Of a stretch of 64,000 nucleotides of DNA, positions 51,839 to 62,200 are shown one piece after another; positions within the stretch are counted from its first letter, which is position 1; every line of letters begins with the position of its first letter. The notes under the pieces were generated by a model. That model ran no database searches. It had not been told where the DNA came from and saw only the letters and a program-made list of their open reading frames with translations. This DNA comes from Bacteroidales bacterium (GTDB lineage: Bacteria; Bacteroidota; Bacteroidia; Bacteroidales; F082), in the NCBI GenBank assembly GCA_023229135.1, contig JALNZT010000010.1:1-64000 (forward strand), read 5' to 3'. The translations under genes were made by a program, and so were the position numbers.

Positions 51839-54745
51839 TTATGTTTTCTTTAAATCAAGAATTATCAAACATTGAAAGCTTTTTGCCATTTTGTTTACAA
51901 CAATTTCCGAGCGGCCTCCGATTATTCGCAATCTATCCTCGATGATTTTTAGCGACAAATGATTGCCATCAATAGATAGCCGTTCCAACTCAGGCAAACT
52001 ATTTACAACGGATATCGATAGTAAATCATCTTCACAATTTATGATGACATTAACCCTCAGACCCGCTTCTGTATTTGGATTCGCTCCATATTTAATGGCA
52101 TTTTCAATGACCGGCTGAATTAGAAACGGTAAAATCATGATTTGCCGGGTATCTATATCACTTTGTAGGTTTATATCAAGTGTGACTTTATCGGAATTTC
52201 GCTGCACTAACGCAACGTAAGCCTGAATCAGCTCCAGCTCTTCCTGCAAAGCAACGAACTCCTCCCGCAGAAAATGCATATTTTTTTGAAGAAAGCGTAC
52301 CAGTAGCATGCTAAAATCAGAAGCCTCTTGATTAAATCCTTTTTGATTGAGCAGCACTATTTTGGCTACATTATTGGTCAAAAAATGATGATCCATCTGC
52401 ACACTTAACGCTAAACTTCTTAGCCGGGTAAGCTCGATTTGGTTTTGTTGCCTATTTCGTTGATTTTTCAAAAACAGCGTCATGATAAAAAATAGCAACC
52501 CCAATATAATGACAAGCACAAATGCTACAAACCACCACTTTAACCAAAACGGGTACAATACCGTAACTCTAACAAGCGCAATTGGCACCTGCTCGAAGGA
52601 TTCGCTGCGGGTCGCGCGCACCTGCAATTTATATTGGCCTGGCTTTAAATTATCAAAATGGAGTTTATACTCATCAATTAGTGGTATCCAATTGTTAGAC
52701 CTACCCTCCAGCATATATTCAAAGCGCAAGGATTCGGGAAAATCCAGATCAACTGCTTCAAAAGCAAATTCCAGGTTATTGTATTCGTAGGCCACAACGA
52801 TTTGCACTGTATCGTGGAAAAACAGGCTATCGGTATAGGAAACATTAATGGCAACAGCCTCTAGCATTTTCGCTTTAGGTAGTTTTTCAGGGATTAACAG
52901 CTTTTCAGGTTCAATCTGAACAACATGCTCTACTGTGGGCAACCAAAGATGACCGTTGTTATCTCTATAAAAGGAGTTCTGGCCTGGCTCTAATGGTTCA
53001 TAACCAGCACTTTCATTATAAGCCAACAGATAATGTGGAATGCCTTTGTAATATTTATCCAAGTCGATAGTAAACAAGGTTGACGAGCCTGCAATAAGAA
53101 GCCGATTATCGTTGGCTATCTCAATAGTTAGCAGGTTTTCATCTATCAAATCAGGCAACACTTGCATTAGTGAATCATCGCGGTAAGCATATAAACCCTG
53201 ATCAGTAGCCAGCCAGATTGTTTCAGCAACGTCCGCAACCAGATCGCTCACCCGAAATGTATTTTTTGTGAGAAGACGCGCATTGTCTGTATCAGGGTCA
53301 TACACAGCAAAGCCCTTCGACATGGCCAGGTAATAAAGTCCCTGATAGGGCAAGATGCTGAGGATAGTTTGGTAAGGCCCTATTTCCGTTGTTTGAAAAC
53401 ACAACTCGGCCTGGTAAGTTGAATCAATCCGATATAATAAATTCATACTTGCTGCCAGAACTCGCTTACGATCGTGGTCAACGGCTAGATTCAGTGTGGG
53501 CTTTTTCAGTGCAATTTCCTGTACATATTTACCGGTTTGCCTGTAAACAGAAAGCCCAAATTGAGATGGGAAAAGGATTTCATTTTCAAGGCCAATTACC
53601 GGACAATTATAAAAAAGAGCAGCCTTTGGTTCTGTTGAATTATTCAGTTTTTCGCCATCATATAGCTGAACACCTTTATTGTTGAATCCGGCAAACCATA
53701 TCCTACCTGCCGAATCGGGTAAGACCGACCACACATCTGCCGGGAAACCATCAGACGCTCGATAATAGGTAAAGCCCGGAATTTCAAGTTTAAAAAAGCC
53801 ATTGTCAGTACCCTGCCACCAATAGTTTTTGTCGGGATAAAATTCGTGTGCTGACCCTGATAATGTTGCCAGCTTTTTTTGTTTGCCTCCGCCAAGTCGG
53901 TGCAGTCCCAGATCGATATCAAGCATATTTACTGTATTATCTGGTTTGAAAATAAAAAACTGACCTGATTTCAAAGTGAAACCATTGTCGGTTTTAAGAA
54001 CTGTATCCACAGGAAAGCCCTCCTCAAGATTAAGCTTTACAAGCATCTCTGCCGTATCAGTCAGACTATTTTTAGATTTTCCAAAATAGAGATGATTATT
54101 CCAGATGCTTACCAAATCCAGGGCAATATCAATTTCCGCCAGGGTAATTTTTCGCGCACCAAAATCCCTGAGTGATGCCACGACCATTCTTTCAGATGTC
54201 CAAAGCAGCGCACTATCCTGAAAAAACAAAGCATTGCTCAGTATATCAAGACTATCCTTTGTAAAAACCTTGTGATTAAATCTCTTCTTTCTTATGTCGA
54301 AAAGATACCAGGCATTTTTATTCGTTTCGTTATTAGGCCTGTTGATATCTCTCAGAAAAAATAAATCTTTATAGCTGTAAAAGCGTGAATAATACATCCC
54401 AAAAGGAGGGGCACTAAAATAATTCGTTATCTTGCTGTTGACCATGAAATCGATGCCATCGCGGGTAGCAATCCAAAGCGTATCATCTTTATCAATTGTG
54501 CCAAAAACCACATTAGATTGAAGCCCGTCGTTCCGGGTATAATTAAAAAATCTTTTTCCGTTGAAACGGCTAAACCCACCATAGGTACTCAGCAACAAAG
54601 CCCCATCAACAGCTCTATTGGTCATGATTACCTGATTTTGACCTAAGGCGGAATTGCGCGTATTGTAATGCTTTAGCGCAATGGATTGCGAAACAAGCTC
54701 ACCCACGACGAATAGGATTAAAAATATGACAAGAAAATACCGCAT
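51839..54745 (-). CDS. LytS-type sensor histidine kinase with propeller and Y_Y_Y domains
   Basis: A 968-residue sensor. A signal peptide is followed by a two-component-regulator propeller region (about 20-640; for example DKDDTLWIATRDGIDFMV and GRIWFAGFN), a Y_Y_Y domain (about 655-720) and one transmembrane helix (about 735-757). The PF06580 His-kinase domain follows with the phosphoacceptor H-box MDHHFLTNN (His787), where most members have N-P-H-F. HATPase-like elements ILPFLIQPVIENAIKYGAN and ISVVNSLPE complete it. It senses an external ligand and phosphorylates the adjacent LytTR regulator. Ligand unknown. Confidence 0.92.
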   Translation of the reverse strand: MRYFLVIFLILFVVGELVSQSIALKHYNTRNSALGQNQVIMTNRAVDGALLLSTYGGFSRFNGKRFFNYTRNDGLQSNVVFGTIDKDDTLWIATRDGIDFMVNSKITNYFSAPPFGMYYSRFYSYKDLFFLRDINRPNNETNKNAWYLFDIRKKRFNHKVFTKDSLDILSNALFFQDSALLWTSERMVVASLRDFGARKITLAEIDIALDLVSIWNNHLYFGKSKNSLTDTAEMLVKLNLEEGFPVDTVLKTDNGFTLKSGQFFIFKPDNTVNMLDIDLGLHRLGGGKQKKLATLSGSAHEFYPDKNYWWQGTDNGFFKLEIPGFTYYRASDGFPADVWSVLPDSAGRIWFAGFNNKGVQLYDGEKLNNSTEPKAALFYNCPVIGLENEILFPSQFGLSVYRQTGKYVQEIALKKPTLNLAVDHDRKRVLAASMNLLYRIDSTYQAELCFQTTEIGPYQTILSILPYQGLYYLAMSKGFAVYDPDTDNARLLTKNTFRVSDLVADVAETIWLATDQGLYAYRDDSLMQVLPDLIDENLLTIEIANDNRLLIAGSSTLFTIDLDKYYKGIPHYLLAYNESAGYEPLEPGQNSFYRDNNGHLWLPTVEHVVQIEPEKLLIPEKLPKAKMLEAVAINVSYTDSLFFHDTVQIVVAYEYNNLEFAFEAVDLDFPESLRFEYMLEGRSNNWIPLIDEYKLHFDNLKPGQYKLQVRATRSESFEQVPIALVRVTVLYPFWLKWWFVAFVLVIILGLLFFIMTLFLKNQRNRQQNQIELTRLRSLALSVQMDHHFLTNNVAKIVLLNQKGFNQEASDFSMLLVRFLQKNMHFLREEFVALQEELELIQAYVALVQRNSDKVTLDINLQSDIDTRQIMILPFLIQPVIENAIKYGANPNTEAGLRVNVIINCEDDLLSISVVNSLPELERLSIDGNHLSLKIIEDRLRIIGGRSEIVVNKMAKSFQCLIILDLKKT

Positions 54746-54907
54746 GGCGATTGGTTTTGTGGCTGCAAGTTAATTAGTTTTTCCATATCCAAGCACTTCA
54801 AATCATTTTTAGTCTCATTACAACTGTTAAAAACGACACTTTAACCGGCTAAAGGTGCAGTTAGTGAAACAAAGCAGAAATAATTAGAAGGAGAATGTGA
54901 GAGGAGT

Positions 54908-54915
54908 TACATTTG
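54908..54915 (+). promoter_or_regulatory. -7 box before the first subtilisin gene
   Basis: TACATTTG matches TAnnTTTG 58 bp before the chosen start at 54974. No -33 TTTG at good spacing, so an activator such as the adjacent LytTR regulator may be required. Confidence 0.4.
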
Positions 54916-54973
54916 AGGAATTTCTTAAGCAGTTATGCAGATTTCAAAACACAACTATCCTAAAGTCATCATT

Positions 54974-57900
54974 ATGAAAAATTTAGTTCTTATTTTTAGT
55001 TTTTTCTGCCTTACAATATCTCTTTCCGCACAAGAACAACAGCTTTTATTAGACGCTGATTCCGTAATACGCCAAAACCCGCGTATGGCGCAGATGATGT
55101 TTGAGCCTGGCGAGGTTTTAGTTCGTTTTGCAGATGAGGTTCAAATCAACATCAACAAAGCAAACGGAGTGGTTAAAACTAGTATCACATCCATTGATGC
55201 ACTTTTTGAAGCCTATGAGGTAAACGAAGCAGTGCAATTGTTTCCCAGTGAAGTGCGAAAATCGGAAAAAAAGTTTATTACTACTTTTAGCGGACAGGTG
55301 ATTGAAGTGCCTAATTTGCATAACGTTTACAGGCTCTTTGCGACAAAAGATATTTTTGACCAAACCAAACTTATTGAGAAGTTGGATTCTTTGGACTATG
55401 TAGTTTATGCTGAGCCAAATTACATTCAAAGCATCGTTAACGATAAGCCGATGAGTCCGGAGATGAATGAGGCGGAAATGTTGGCGTGGCTGGAAGGGGG
55501 CAATCGACAAAATTCTTCAAAAAACAATAAAACTGTTGTTCCAAATGATCCACTTTACGATCAACAATGGCATATCCCTGCTGTACATGCTGATCTGGTT
55601 TGGGATACTGTGCAAGGGGCTGACTCGACACAAATAATCGCTATTCTGGATACAGGTGTAGATTGGGCGCATCCTGACTTACAGAATAAGATTTGGACAA
55701 ATACGGGTGAAATTCCGGATAATGGAATTGACGATGATGGCAACGGAAAAATAGATGACATCAGGGGATGGGATTGGATCAATAACGACAACAACCCAAC
55801 TGATGACAATAGCCACGGAACACATGTAGCAGGAATAGCTGCTGCCGAAGCCAACAACGAAATTGGTATTAGTGGCGTAAGCAATGGTGCTAAAATAATG
55901 CCATTGAAGGTTTTTCAGAGCAGTGGAAGAGGCAATTCGGCCAATATAGCACAAGGTATTGTTTATGCTTTTCAAAAAGGCGCTACTGTTATAAACATGA
56001 GTTTTGGTTCTTATGCGAGGTCGTTGGCAATGGAAGATGCATTGGTAAATGCCTATTCAACTACTGTGCTTGTTGCTGCAGCAGGAAATGATGGTATTGA
56101 TGTTGACCAATGTATTCCATCCGGGCCTTTTTATCCGGCTGCCTTATCATACATTTTAGGTGTTCAAGCTCCAGATGGTGCATTCTCAAACACCGATTGT
56201 AATGGACCAACTTTTAGTGCGCATCCCGATTTATTAAACTACGAAATGAAAGCACCTGGCACAAACATCTTGAGTACAATACCAAATGGAAATTATCGAG
56301 TATATCAAGGCACCTCGATGGCTGCACCTATTTTATCGGGTGCATTGGCAATGTACCGCCCGCTTAGAAGTAATGAAAGCATGGAGTTGATGTGGGTTAA
56401 ACTAATACAAAGCACCTATAATTATATAAACATTTTCGAAGCATTGAATAAAGTCCCTATACCTGAAGTCAGGATGATTTCACAAACGATGATTGACACG
56501 ATGCCTGACTGTGATAATGATAGCCGTGTTGATGCTGGTGAAACTATCAAGTTTTGGTTTACTGCCCGTAATACCGGTGGGCAATGTGATAGCACCTGGT
56601 TCAAAATTCGTTTTCATGAATTTGAAGATACTACAACAGCTCAAATTATCAAACCCACCTCCTATATCGGTTCAATGAGCGCGTATGCTACCAGAACTAG
56701 TCAATATGACCCCATGGTAATCAAAATAAATGAAAATGTAGCCCACGACCGGGATATTGTTTTTGATTTATTGTCTTGGTATCGCGGCAGTAGTGATACA
56801 TTAGTTCAAACAACTATTCTAACTGTTGAGAATGGAGAAGAATTGATAGGAGTGCTAGACTCAGCAAAAACTTTGTTTCCTAATCGATTATATATTTTAC
56901 GCAATAGTTTTAAAGTTGGCACTAATGGTATTCTTACAATTAGACCAGGTGCTAAATTATTGGTTTATGGTGGGTATACTATTCCAGTTAATGGTAAGGT
57001 AATAGCAGATGGCAAAGCAGATAGTCTGATACATATTATAGGATATGATTGGGGAGCCGGGACGGTTTTTAAATACAGAAATAGTAATTCAATAAAAAAT
57101 AGAGTTTCGTTTTGTAGGTTCGAAAACCTCAGCTGGCCGCTAAGTTCGGACAATTACATGAATCCTGCAAGTGTGTATAATTGTGTATTTATAAACGTCA
57201 ATAATATTGGCGTGGTTGATTCAGTAGTGAATAATTTGTATTATTCGCTTCCATCTGAAGCAATATACGATTCAAAATCTCATTTTGTATATAGGAATAA
57301 TTTTATCTCAAATAGCTCAGGATCAAACTATCCTTCATATCCGTCTTATGGTTCAAACAATTTCATAGAGAATAATTTCATTAACTTTATAATGCCTCCT
57401 GTTCAATATACTAATTCTAACATTGAACATAGAAATAACTGGATTAATAAAAAAAATACAGAAATTATTTATCAAACAAATTATCAAAGTATTGCAGATT
57501 TTCAAGAAATTAAATATCAATATTGGGGAACATCAGATTCAGAAAAGATTGATGATATGATATATGATTTCATGGAAAACTCGTTGATACCAAGAGCTGT
57601 TTTTGTTCCATTTGAATCAGCCGCAATTGACTCATGCCATGCAATTACTTGGAAAGTCCTCGTCAACGGTACCGATGCCCAAGATGAATACGTCGAGCCA
57701 GTAGGTGTTGGTCCCCAGCGCTTTGATGTGTATTTTAATCACGAAATGGACACAAGCTTCACGCCACAATTGACTTTTGGTGTGAGGTATCCTTATACCC
57801 AACAAAGCGTATCAGATTCTGCGCGCTGGGATAGCGAACACAAGATTTTTACGGCGTATAAAAATATGCAAATCTATACTGGTGATGGTATCAACCGCAT

Positions 57901-59098
57901 CCGGGTTGCCGGAGCACGTGACTTGGAAGGTTGGGAAATCCCTGTTGAAGATATGCGCTTTGAGTTTTTAGTTGATGCTGCCGGTTCAGCCTCCACAGAT
58001 TTTATGGCCACTCCCGGCATTGGAAAAGTTGCGCTTGAATGGCACGAACCAGATGATTTGCCCACGCTTTTAGGCTATAATATGTATCGCTTCCATCATA
58101 TTACAGATACTACTTTTAGTGATACTACACTGGTCAACACGAACCTTGTTAATGACACCCTTTTCACAGATTTTAGTGTTAATCCATTGCAGAGATACTA
58201 CTATATGTATAAGATAGTGCGGACTGACTTCACTGAATCTGATTTTTCAAAAGTTGTGAACGCCACTGTTTTAACTGCCTCTCCTGGAGATGCCAATGGC
58301 GACCTGATAGTAAATGTGCAGGACATCATTTCTATAGTAGGCCATATTCTCAATCAAAACCCACAGCCGTTTCTTTCAGAAGCCGCCGATGTGAACGAAG
58401 ACGGCTTTATCAACTTATTAGACATCATCGGTGTTGTCAATATCATCATGGGAGCTGACAAACAGCCTTTATTCAGTGAGCCTGCTTATGCCTACCTCGA
58501 CCCTGAAACCATTCGCTTTAAAAGTGATGGAACGCTTAGTGGTTTTCAGTTTCAGCTAATAGGACCGCAGATAGATCAGCTTGAGCTTAGGTCGTTATTA
58601 CCTGGCTTTGAATACATCAAGTATTTAAGCGATGACACTTTAACAGGCGTGATTTTCAGTCTTGATAACAAACTGATTCCAGAAGGCGAAGTTAACTTGT
58701 TTGACATCAAACATCATCCTGGCACCCTGGCCTGGGGACAACTCTTCGCCGGCAACAGCAAAGGAGACTATGTCCCTGTATATAAAGACGCAACCAGCCT
58801 GCCGGAGGATTACCGTTACAACTTTGTGCTTTATCCAAATCCGAGTGATGGGGCTGTCACGCTCTCATTATCGCTGCCTGAAAGCTCAGACATAGAAATA
58901 GCTGTTTTTAACACTTTAGGACAGCTTATCTATCAGGAAAATCAGAAAAACTTAAGGAAAGGTGATCATAAGCTGCAATTTAACATAAGTAATCAATCTA
59001 ATTCTAAGGGCTTACAATTTGTAAGCATAAATTATCGATCAGCTAACAGTCCGAATAAAACAACTTTCCGAAAAGTTTTAAAAATAATCATTCAATAA
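54974..59098 (+). CDS. T9SS subtilisin-like protease with dockerin-type domain, paralog 1
   Basis: About 1374 residues from the ATG at 54974; an upstream ATG at 54935 adds 13 residues that disrupt the signal peptide. Signal peptide ends near SLSAQ. A propeptide-like region precedes an S8 domain (about 190-500) with catalytic Asp226 (AILDTGVDW), His281 (NSHGTHVAG), oxyanion Asn372 (AAAGND) and Ser448 (QGTSMAAP). A CARDB-like beta domain follows (about 510-620), then a beta-helix-like region (about 640-880), an Ig-like domain (about 890-990), FN3 (about 1010-1100), a dockerin pair (about 1105-1160: DANGDLIVNVQD and DVNEDGFINLLD), a beta-sandwich-like segment (about 1170-1270) and a T9SS type A tail (YPNPSDG, about 1286-1374). 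Its gene and the next are paralogs. Substrate unknown. Confidence 0.9.
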   Translation: MKNLVLIFSFFCLTISLSAQEQQLLLDADSVIRQNPRMAQMMFEPGEVLVRFADEVQININKANGVVKTSITSIDALFEAYEVNEAVQLFPSEVRKSEKKFITTFSGQVIEVPNLHNVYRLFATKDIFDQTKLIEKLDSLDYVVYAEPNYIQSIVNDKPMSPEMNEAEMLAWLEGGNRQNSSKNNKTVVPNDPLYDQQWHIPAVHADLVWDTVQGADSTQIIAILDTGVDWAHPDLQNKIWTNTGEIPDNGIDDDGNGKIDDIRGWDWINNDNNPTDDNSHGTHVAGIAAAEANNEIGISGVSNGAKIMPLKVFQSSGRGNSANIAQGIVYAFQKGATVINMSFGSYARSLAMEDALVNAYSTTVLVAAAGNDGIDVDQCIPSGPFYPAALSYILGVQAPDGAFSNTDCNGPTFSAHPDLLNYEMKAPGTNILSTIPNGNYRVYQGTSMAAPILSGALAMYRPLRSNESMELMWVKLIQSTYNYINIFEALNKVPIPEVRMISQTMIDTMPDCDNDSRVDAGETIKFWFTARNTGGQCDSTWFKIRFHEFEDTTTAQIIKPTSYIGSMSAYATRTSQYDPMVIKINENVAHDRDIVFDLLSWYRGSSDTLVQTTILTVENGEELIGVLDSAKTLFPNRLYILRNSFKVGTNGILTIRPGAKLLVYGGYTIPVNGKVIADGKADSLIHIIGYDWGAGTVFKYRNSNSIKNRVSFCRFENLSWPLSSDNYMNPASVYNCVFINVNNIGVVDSVVNNLYYSLPSEAIYDSKSHFVYRNNFISNSSGSNYPSYPSYGSNNFIENNFINFIMPPVQYTNSNIEHRNNWINKKNTEIIYQTNYQSIADFQEIKYQYWGTSDSEKIDDMIYDFMENSLIPRAVFVPFESAAIDSCHAITWKVLVNGTDAQDEYVEPVGVGPQRFDVYFNHEMDTSFTPQLTFGVRYPYTQQSVSDSARWDSEHKIFTAYKNMQIYTGDGINRIRVAGARDLEGWEIPVEDMRFEFLVDAAGSASTDFMATPGIGKVALEWHEPDDLPTLLGYNMYRFHHITDTTFSDTTLVNTNLVNDTLFTDFSVNPLQRYYYMYKIVRTDFTESDFSKVVNATVLTASPGDANGDLIVNVQDIISIVGHILNQNPQPFLSEAADVNEDGFINLLDIIGVVNIIMGADKQPLFSEPAYAYLDPETIRFKSDGTLSGFQFQLIGPQIDQLELRSLLPGFEYIKYLSDDTLTGVIFSLDNKLIPEGEVNLFDIKHHPGTLAWGQLFAGNSKGDYVPVYKDATSLPEDYRYNFVLYPNPSDGAVTLSLSLPESSDIEIAVFNTLGQLIYQENQKNLRKGDHKLQFNISNQSNSKGLQFVSINYRSANSPNKTTFRKVLKIIIQ

Positions 59099-59235
59099 GG
59101 TGAATCTAATAAAGCCTTAAACCTTAAAATAGATGAACTAAAACGTTTAACTAATAAAAGCACCGTTTAATAATCCGACATGAACTTTGAAATTATATTG
59201 TTCATATTTGGATAAATTTTTAACACGTTTGGGTT

Positions 59236-62200
59236 ATGAAAAAAATTCTTCTTTCAATTATCTTTCTTCTTTTGATAAATACGGTTAATAGCCAGGATTT
59301 TATCAGTCCTCTAAATCATACTGATGATTTAAAATATAAGGCCGGGGAATTATTGGTTAAATTCAAATCTGATGTGAGACTAGCTCCTGATCAAAAAGGT
59401 CAGTTTGAACGGAGTGGAATCCAAGCAATTGATAAGCTTGCAGACCATTTTCAGGTTACAACATTTCACAAAGTTTTCAAAGGTGCAGAACGAAACCAGA
59501 AAAGGCATGATATTACTTTTCCGGATGGCACCAAGAAACAAACTCCCGAACTGTTTAACATCTACCTTATCAAATATGATGAAAAATATCCTGTAGCTGA
59601 AATTATTGAAGCCTTTAATCAACTGGAGGAAGTGGAATATGCAGAAGGTAATGGCGAAGCCTATATCAATGAAGTTTTCCCGATATCAGATCCGATAGAT
59701 GAAGCAGCTTTAACTACCTATAATTCTGACAAAAATCATAGCTCAGAAATAATTATTCCAGACGACCCCTATTACAATGAACAGTGGTATTTGCCTCATA
59801 TAAAAGCAGATTCGTTGTGGATGACAACTACTGGCGACACGAATCAAATAATTGCAATTTTAGATACTGGGGTTGACTATTTGCATCCTGACCTTGTTAA
59901 CAAGATCTGGATCAATCACAATGAGATACCTAATAATGGCATCGATGATGACAATAATGGTTTTATAGATGATTATATGGGCTGGGATTTCGTTAATGAA
60001 GATAATGATCCAAGGGACGATAATAGTCATGGTACCCATTGTGCAGGAATAGCAGGCGCAGAAACCAACAACGGGATAGGAATAGCCGGAACAAGTTGGG
60101 GGGTAAAGATTATGCCTGTTAAAGTTTTCCAAAGTAATGGGATAGGTTATTTTTCTCATATTGCGCAAGGGTTTTGGTATGCTGCTCAAAATGGTGCTAC
60201 AATTTATAGTAACTCCTGGTCTAGTGGGGGCGAATCGCTAGCTATACGAGATGCAATGGAATACGCTTATGCATATGGAATTATAGTTGCCGCCGCAGGA
60301 AACATGAACTATAAAACTGATTTACCTTTTCCTCCATGGCCTCCCTATCAACCAAATTATCCTGCCTGTTATAACTGGGTATTAGGAGTAGAAGCAACTT
60401 TACCGGATAAACAAAACGCCTGGTTTTCCAATTTTGACCCAACAGGACCGATTATTTCTGACAGCAGACCTTATGGAGGTATGTACTGGAACGATTACGA
60501 TTATAATTATGAATTGCGTGTGCCAGGTGTAGGCTTTATGAGTACAGTGCCTAATGGTCAATACAGGGCTTATAGTGGCACTTCCATGGCCTGCCCTTTA
60601 GCAGCAGGAGCTATTGCACTGATGAAAAGCTATAAGCCCGAACTTAGTAATGAACAAGTTTTTGCTAAACTGATACAGCCTGTCAAGCTTGATCTTTTTC
60701 AGGCAGGCGTGATGGATATTCAAAAAAGTACGTTTATCGATCCGCCGGCAGATCTTTATTATGTATCTCATAAAATTATTGATTCGCTATATGATGGGGA
60801 TAGAGACGGGCGCCCCGATGCCGGTGAAACTATAGACATCTATATCAGGTTAAAAAACGCAGGGGGGTTATCAGACAGTGTTTTTGCCAGCCTCCGCTTT
60901 ACAGAATTTGAAGACACAACAACAGCTCAAATTCTTAAAAACAGATGTTATCTGGGGTCAATTTCAGCGTATGCCACAAATACAAGTTTTGATCCAATAA
61001 GGGTTAAAATCGACAGCAATGTTGTCAATGCAAGAATCATTTCTTTTGAGCTGTTATTTTGGGAAAAAGGCTCTGCAGACACCCTATATAAAAATATTAC
61101 TATTACCATAGAACACGGTGTTGAAATTAAAGGCACATATGAGACTTTACATCTATCTGGTGACGCTTATTATCTTGTAACAGAAGTCGCTGTAATTGAT
61201 AGTTTAATCATAGATCCTGGCGTGACGGTAAGGTTTTCAAATGGAAATTTTATTATGATCACCCAATACCTTTCAGCTATTGGCAATGCTGACAGTTTAA
61301 TCACTTTCAAAGGTGCAGAAGGCTCCTTCCTAAAATCCATAATTATGGCTAAAAACGCCTACTCTGAATTTGAGTACTGCAAATTCACAGAAGCATGGAG
61401 TAAGTGTAATGATATGATGCTGGTAAACCCAACAAAAATTAAGAATAGTATTTTCACTTTAAGTGAACATGCCAGATTATTCACTGTAAAGCCTGGCGGA
61501 GAATATTCTTATAATGTAATACATAACAACGGAGCTCCCCATTGTGGGTATATGATTGAAATGTGGGATCTTGGTGTTTTTGAGTATAATGTTATTTCGG
61601 GGAATACCACAAATGGAATTTCGCCATTTGCTTTTGTTGGGCATCACTTGCCTTATCCTCAATGCATGAACTATGTTAAGAATAACTTATTTTTTAATAA
61701 TGATATGGACATGGCTGTTTCAGGCCATAATGGCTGGCCTATGGGAATTTATAAAATATCGGAAAATTACTGGGGTACAACCGACATAACAAAAATAAAA
61801 TCAAACATATTAGACTTTTATGAAGACCAATCCAGACCAGTTCTAGAGCCGGAAACTATTCTAGAAACACCCCCAGCAGAAGCTCACGGTATAGTGTGGA
61901 AAGTTCAACTCAATGGCCAAAACCCACAGGAAGAGATAATGGAACCAATCGGCCCGGGTTCGCTAAAGTTTGATGTGTATTTTAACAGACCTATGGATAC
62001 CACTTTTACACCATTTCTCACTTTTGGCGTACGTTACCCATTTACACAAAACATCGTAATGGACTCTGCCAGCTGGAATGCTGATTCTACGATTTGGACA
62101 GCGTATCATCAGGTTGATATTTCAACCGGAGATGGCGAAAACACTATCCGTGTGGCACACGCAAAAGATACTGATCATTTTGATATTCCTATCGAACGAA

